Assembly (NCBI GenBank): GCA_937905915.1
Contig: CALCVR010000375.1
Span: forward strand, 1-9,233
Length of the DNA stretch: 9,233 nt
From: an uncultured Eubacteriaceae bacterium
GTDB taxonomy: Bacteria > Bacillota > Clostridia > Oscillospirales > Acutalibacteraceae
Direction of reading: 5' to 3'
Shown here: in pieces, positions 6,213 through 9,233 of the stretch
Layout of the letters: each line of letters starts with the position of its first letter
Numbering within the stretch: the first letter of the stretch is position 1
Notes under the pieces: model-generated
Told to the model about the DNA's origin: nothing
Database searches by the model: none
What the model saw: the letters and a program-made list of their open reading frames with translations, nothing else
Position numbers and translations under genes: made by a program

Positions 6213-7433
6213 TCAGGAAGTGAATCCCATGGATCGAATGGTATTGTAGGTTTTGTTGCGGCGATAGGTGTATTTTCCCATCACAGGATTTGCCAAAGCA
6301 TAAGAATGCATGTTATCCAGCACCAAGGCTTTGCCGTCGGCCTTTACGGCTTTGGTGATCTCCTTGGCCCTCAGAGGACTCTGATTGTGCAGATCCACAT
6401 AATAGAGCAAAGCGCCGGGAGCGGTGATGCCTAAATTACGGCCACTTTTCACATAGGTAGATACATATTCAGCTGCGAATTCGTCCTGAACCCGATGGCT
6501 TACGTCGGTACGCAGCAATTTTTTAAGGGCGGCGACCTCAGTTGCATTGGGGATTTTATACCGCCAAGCTTCGTTGCTCAAACTGAGCTCATATAGTAGA
6601 TTGGTGCCGGCAAGGCACTCTTCCACCGTATCAGGCTCTAGTTCTTTCATCCGATTGATCAAATCATGGGCGTTGTAAGCATGCCAGCCAAACAAGCCAA
6701 CGCTTAAAGCGCCGTTGTCGTCGGCCACCACAGTGTCGTAAGCGCCCTCATTGGCATTGATAATTTGAACGGCTAGTTTAATAAACTCGGCTTCTTCTGC
6801 ATCTGAGCTGGATACGGTAAAGGAAACTGGATCAGATGCAAGACCGGCGGGATCGTCACGGATATAAGCCACAACAGAATAGGTCCCAGCGCCCAGCACT
6901 TCGCCTTTGTAGTCGCTGTATACCACCGAACCGGAGCCATTGCGGATTTCCAGCCTGGCGTCGCTGATGGAAGAAACCTCATTCACGCTGCAAGAAAGTA
7001 CGCCATAGGACACCGTGACGTTAGAAATAGTGGGCTTAATACCCGATACAGCTTCCACCATAATATCTTTAAACGAACAATAACCATAGCTGACGCCGGT
7101 ATAAACGGTCAATTTATACGTTCCTTCTTGAGGCAGATTCACTGGAATCGACCATACCCGACGGCCGCTTTTATTGGTGTATGAGGTAGACTCAGCCAGA
7201 ACATTGCCGTTTTGATCCACTACTTTAACCGAAGTAGTATCGCGGGAAGTGGTAGCGCTGAGCATGACGTCTTTCCCCACTAGTACATTGTTAGAACTGG
7301 CACTGACGCTATAGAGCGTATCGACAAAAGGGGCTAAATTAGAAGAGGCAGCTGCGTCAAACCCCACCACACTGACTGAAGCAGCCATTACAAGGGCAGT
7401 GATACGAATCATCACACGTTTTTTAGCTCTCAT
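6213..7433 (-). CDS. Secreted protein with Ig-like modules and a probable lysozyme/chitosanase-like domain
   Basis: The protein has 406 residues. The ATG at 7433 follows AGGAGG (7438-7443); the frame is open for 26 more codons upstream, but those have no such site and would bury the signal peptide. Residues 1-30 are a signal peptide: a basic start (MRAKKRVMIR), a hydrophobic core and an AAA-SS cleavage region. Two beta-rich, probably Ig-like modules follow (about 37-128 and 133-208), each ending in a similar GTY-x-(L/V)-x-x-Y strand. The C-terminal part (about 213-406) contains INANEG with E229, VADDNGALSVGLFGWH with D238/D239, then VQDEFAAEY and APGALLYYVDLHNQ. This pattern recalls lysozyme-fold glycosidases of the chitosanase type, with E229 and one of the aspartates as candidate catalytic pair; this is inference. 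No membrane anchor, sortase motif, SH3 or LysM domain is seen. It could act on peptidoglycan or another glycan, or merely bind it. Confidence 0.6.
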   Translation of the reverse strand: MRAKKRVMIRITALVMAASVSVVGFDAAASSNLAPFVDTLYSVSASSNNVLVGKDVMLSATTSRDTTSVKVVDQNGNVLAESTSYTNKSGRRVWSIPVNLPQEGTYKLTVYTGVSYGYCSFKDIMVEAVSGIKPTISNVTVSYGVLSCSVNEVSSISDARLEIRNGSGSVVYSDYKGEVLGAGTYSVVAYIRDDPAGLASDPVSFTVSSSDAEEAEFIKLAVQIINANEGAYDTVVADDNGALSVGLFGWHAYNAHDLINRMKELEPDTVEECLAGTNLLYELSLSNEAWRYKIPNATEVAALKKLLRTDVSHRVQDEFAAEYVSTYVKSGRNLGITAPGALLYYVDLHNQSPLRAKEITKAVKADGKALVLDNMHSYALANPVMGKYTYRRNKTYNTIRSMGFTS

Positions 7434-7514
7434 AATTCCTCCTTTTTGAATATCCCATCGGCAGATCACAAGACATCCATTTTCTACCGGGAAAAAACCA
7501 AATAATTTCACTTA

Positions 7515-7543
7515 ATTGTAACAGATTTCAAAAAAGGTTTCAA
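7515..7543 (-). promoter_or_regulatory. Strong sigma-A-like promoter for the secreted-protein gene
   Basis: On the minus strand TTGAAA (7543-7538) and TACAAT (7520-7515) are separated by 17 bases; each matches the consensus at five of six positions, and a TG lies just before the -10. Transcription would start near 7508, giving a leader of about 75 bases before the ATG at 7433. Confidence 0.75.
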
Positions 7544-7547
7544 CCTT
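7534..7547. promoter_or_regulatory. Candidate operator: palindrome overlapping the -35 box of the secreted-protein promoter
   Basis: AAGGTT-TC-AACCTT is an inverted repeat with perfect 6-bp arms and a 2-base centre. It covers the whole TTGAAA -35 element. A protein bound here would block polymerase, so a repressor site is plausible. Chance symmetry in this A/T-rich stretch cannot be excluded. Confidence 0.35.
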
Positions 7548-7623
7548 GTAACCAAAAAATCCGACGGCTTTTTTGTGAAATCAGGAGAAACACGGGCAGA
7601 TTAAGAAACTAAGTGGTAAATGG

Positions 7624-7652
7624 TTGTCCAAATAGGGGAAAAGGATTACAAT
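7624..7652 (+). promoter_or_regulatory. Sigma-A-like promoter for the YbaK-family gene
   Basis: TTGTCC (7624-7629) and TACAAT (7647-7652) are 17 bases apart. The -10 matches at five of six positions and the -35 at four of six. Transcription would begin near 7659, about 26 bases before the ATG. It is divergent from the secreted-protein promoter, with about 80 bases between the two -35 boxes. Confidence 0.68.
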
Positions 7653-7684
7653 AAGAAAGAATTTGCGGCAAGGAGAGAACAAAC

Positions 7685-8164
7685 ATGTCGGTAGAATCGG
7701 TAAAAGAATATCTCAAACAATGGGGAAAAGATACGGCGGTTATGGAGTTTTCTGTGTCCAGCGCTACAGTGGATTTAGCAGCTGGGGCTTTAGGCGTTAT
7801 TCCCGCCCGCATTGCCAAAACCCTTTCCTTTGAGGATCCGGAAGGGTGCATCCTGATTGTGGCAGCGGGGGATGTCCGCATCAATAACGCAAAATTTAAG
7901 GCACAGTTCGGGCGCAAGGCTCGAATGCTATCCCCCGATCAGGTGCTGGAACTGACGGGGCATCCGGTGGGAGGGGTGTGTCCTTTTGATGTGGATATCC
8001 GTAAAGTCAAAGTATATACCGATGTCTCTTTGAAGCGATTTGATACGGTGTTTCCCGCCTGTGGCAGCGGCAATTCAGCTGTGGAGTTGACGCCGGATGA
8101 GCTTTTCCAATGTGCAGGGAGCCTTGCCTGGATTGATGTATGCAAAGACTGGCAGGAAATATAA
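7685..8164 (+). CDS. YbaK/EbsC-family aminoacyl-tRNA deacylase
   Basis: The protein has 159 residues, the family's usual length. The ATG at 7685 follows AAGGAG (7670-7675) by 9 bases. The YbaK/ProX editing domain spans nearly the whole protein. The conserved lysine is K45 in ARIAKTLSF, and the substrate-pocket loop G92-H93-P94-V95-G96-G97-V98-C-P-F is intact; GNSAVELTPDEL near the end is also typical. Such proteins hydrolyse mischarged tRNA in trans, classically Cys-tRNA(Pro) for YbaK and Ala-tRNA(Pro) for ProXp-ala, and so protect proline decoding. The exact specificity cannot be fixed from these motifs. The gene is a single transcription unit with its own promoter, and a bidirectional terminator shared with prfB follows. 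Confidence 0.93.
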   Translation: MSVESVKEYLKQWGKDTAVMEFSVSSATVDLAAGALGVIPARIAKTLSFEDPEGCILIVAAGDVRINNAKFKAQFGRKARMLSPDQVLELTGHPVGGVCPFDVDIRKVKVYTDVSLKRFDTVFPACGSGNSAVELTPDELFQCAGSLAWIDVCKDWQEI

Positions 8165-8182
8165 AAAACTACATTAATCATG

Positions 8183-8229
8183 AAAAAGAGAAACGGACTA
8201 TCCTAAGAAGATAGCCCGTTTCTCTTTTT
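8183..8229. terminator. Bidirectional intrinsic terminator between YbaK gene and prfB
   Basis: AAAAAGAGAAACGG (8183-8196) pairs perfectly with CCGTTTCTCTTTTT (8216-8229). After one A-C mismatch, CTATC pairs with GATAG around a 7-base loop. The T run serves the plus strand and the A run serves the minus strand. The right arm overlaps the prfB stop codon (8228-8230) by two bases, an unusually tight arrangement. Confidence 0.9.
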
Positions 8230-9233
8230 ATTCGATGTTTTCGCCCAACTGGCCAACGCTTTGCGCCTTCAGATAAGCGTTGATAAAGCCGTCCAGATCG
8301 CCGTCCATCACGGCGCCGATGTTGCCCGATTCAAAGCCGGTGCGGTGATCCTTGACTAAGGTATAGGGCATAAATACATAGGAGCGGATCTGCGATCCCC
8401 AGGCGATCTCCTTTTGTACACCCTTGATGTCCTCAATGCGTTCCAGATGCTCTCTTTCCTTAATTTCGATGAGCTTGGATTTGAGCATGGTCATACACAC
8501 CGCGCGGTTTTGATGCTGGCTGCGCTCCACCTGGCAGGATACCACAATTCCTGTGGGAATGTGGGTGATACGAACGGCCGATTCAGTCTTGTTGACCTTT
8601 TGGCCGCCTGCGCCGCTGGAACGGTAGGTATCCACCTTCAAATCCTCATCCCGGATCTCAATGTCGATATCGTCGCTGATCTCGGGCATAACCTCCAGGG
8701 AGGCAAAGGAGGTGTGACGGCGGCCGGATGCGTCAAAGGGGGAGACGCGCACCAGACGATGCACCCCCACCTCGCATTTCAGATAACCATAGGCGTTTTC
8801 GCCCTCCACCAGGATGGAGGCGCTTTTAATGCCGGCCTCTTCGCCGTCTAGATAATCCAGAATCTTATATTTAAATCCATGGCGCTCGGCCCAACGGGTA
8901 TACATCCGGTAGAGCATCATGGCCCAATCCTGGGCTTCCGTGCCGCCGGCCCCGGCGTGGAAGGTGAGAATAGCGTTGTTTTGATCGTATTCGCCCGATA
9001 GCAACGTGGCCAATTTCTGAGTTTCCAGTTCCTTTTCCACCTTGGCCACCGCCTCTTTGGCCTCGTCCAGGAGGGAAAGATCCTCCTCCTCATCGGCCAA
9101 TTCAATGAGGGTGTGGGCGTCGTCGTATTCACGGCTTAAATTTTCGTGGATTGCGATTTTATTCTTAATGGCGCTGATGCGCTGGAGTACCTTTTGGGAG
9201 GCCTGCATGTCGTCCCAGAAGTTGGGATCGGCC
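8228..9233 (-). CDS. prfB: Peptide chain release factor 2 (5' end outside window)
   Basis: RF2 recognises UGA and UAA stop codons and triggers peptide release on the ribosome. The frame stays open from the right edge (residues ADPNFWDD precede the Met at 9208), so the gene continues beyond the window and 9208 is not the start. Counting from that Met, the coiled N-terminal region (1-65) leads to HAGAGGTEAQDWA (84-96), the stop-codon tripeptide S156-P157-F158, which marks RF2 rather than RF1, followed by GRRHTSF, and the peptidyl-transferase loop G201-G202-Q203 inside SSGAGGQKVNKTESAVRI. The conserved ending VKDHRT...MDGDLDGFINAYL is present. Many prfB genes carry an autoregulatory UGA frameshift near codon 25; that region lies outside the window, so it cannot be judged here. 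The stop overlaps a bidirectional terminator. Confidence 0.97.
   Translation of the reverse strand, partial: ADPNFWDDMQASQKVLQRISAIKNKIAIHENLSREYDDAHTLIELADEEEDLSLLDEAKEAVAKVEKELETQKLATLLSGEYDQNNAILTFHAGAGGTEAQDWAMMLYRMYTRWAERHGFKYKILDYLDGEEAGIKSASILVEGENAYGYLKCEVGVHRLVRVSPFDASGRRHTSFASLEVMPEISDDIDIEIRDEDLKVDTYRSSGAGGQKVNKTESAVRITHIPTGIVVSCQVERSQHQNRAVCMTMLKSKLIEIKEREHLERIEDIKGVQKEIAWGSQIRSYVFMPYTLVKDHRTGFESGNIGAVMDGDLDGFINAYLKAQSVGQLGENIE

Noticed and set aside
7554..7575. A-tract / CCG-A-CGG / T-tract symmetry in the divergent intergenic region, looking like a terminator
   Set aside because: The loop would be one base and the stem has a mismatch, so no stable hairpin forms, and it lies between promoters that diverge.
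8414..8851. A 145-codon plus-strand frame opposite prfB
   Set aside because: It lies wholly opposite the conserved RF2 core and is explained by the codon pattern of prfB.
1..9233. CRISPR array, tRNA or rRNA genes, insertion-sequence ends, riboswitch
   Set aside because: No regularly spaced repeats, cloverleaf sequence, transposase motifs or conserved riboswitch core were seen on either strand.

Overview
The window looks like the chromosome of a Gram-positive anaerobe of the class Clostridia, probably near Oscillospiraceae/Ruminococcaceae. This is inferred from protein character, strong AGGAGG-type ribosome binding sites, several TTG starts, sigma-A-like promoters, moderate GC content, and the pairing of a clostridial-type ferredoxin protein with a Crp/Fnr regulator. 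No 16S or other decisive marker is present, so the placement is an inference.

Layout from left to right. (1) Bases 2-649 hold the 3' end of a phage-type tail or minor structural gene on the + strand. A bidirectional terminator at 666-700 closes it. (2) A ferredoxin-like Fe-S protein (minus strand) and a Crp/Fnr-family regulator (plus strand) diverge from a 101-bp intergenic region, which carries a promoter and a 14-bp palindrome just downstream of its -10 box. (3) A compact plus-strand operon, 2324-5434, encodes a membrane-anchored FHA protein, a SEDS (FtsW/RodA/SpoVE) glycosyltransferase and a class B penicillin-binding protein. Its promoter is an extended -10, the last two genes overlap by 4 bp, and a bidirectional terminator ends it. 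(4) Two minus-strand genes follow: a stand-alone PduL-type phosphotransacylase and a secreted protein with Ig-like modules and a probable lysozyme/chitosanase-like domain. (5) A YbaK-type aminoacyl-tRNA deacylase diverges from the secreted protein across a 251-bp region that has a good promoter in each direction. (6) After another bidirectional terminator comes the minus-strand release factor 2 gene, which runs off the right edge.

How they work together. The FHA-SEDS-PBP trio is the only clear multi-gene functional unit: the SEDS protein polymerises glycan strands, the PBP cross-links them, and the FHA protein would read threonine phosphorylation. The content and order (small TM-FHA protein, then SEDS, then class B PBP) recall the actinobacterial fhaB-rodA-pbpA locus, but no Ser/Thr kinase or phosphatase is in this window. 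The Fe-S protein and the Crp/Fnr regulator probably form a redox- or nitrosative-stress-linked regulatory pair. The remaining genes look like independent housekeeping or accessory units.

Most of the window is ordinary chromosomal DNA. No CRISPR array, tRNA, rRNA, insertion sequence or integrase gene was seen, and no gene-free stretch exceeds about 250 bases. Nothing here can be called a new system with confidence. The most interesting points are the phospho-reader linked to a cell-wall synthase pair, the two candidate operators, the secreted putative muralytic protein, and the phage tail gene that ends directly against host genes.
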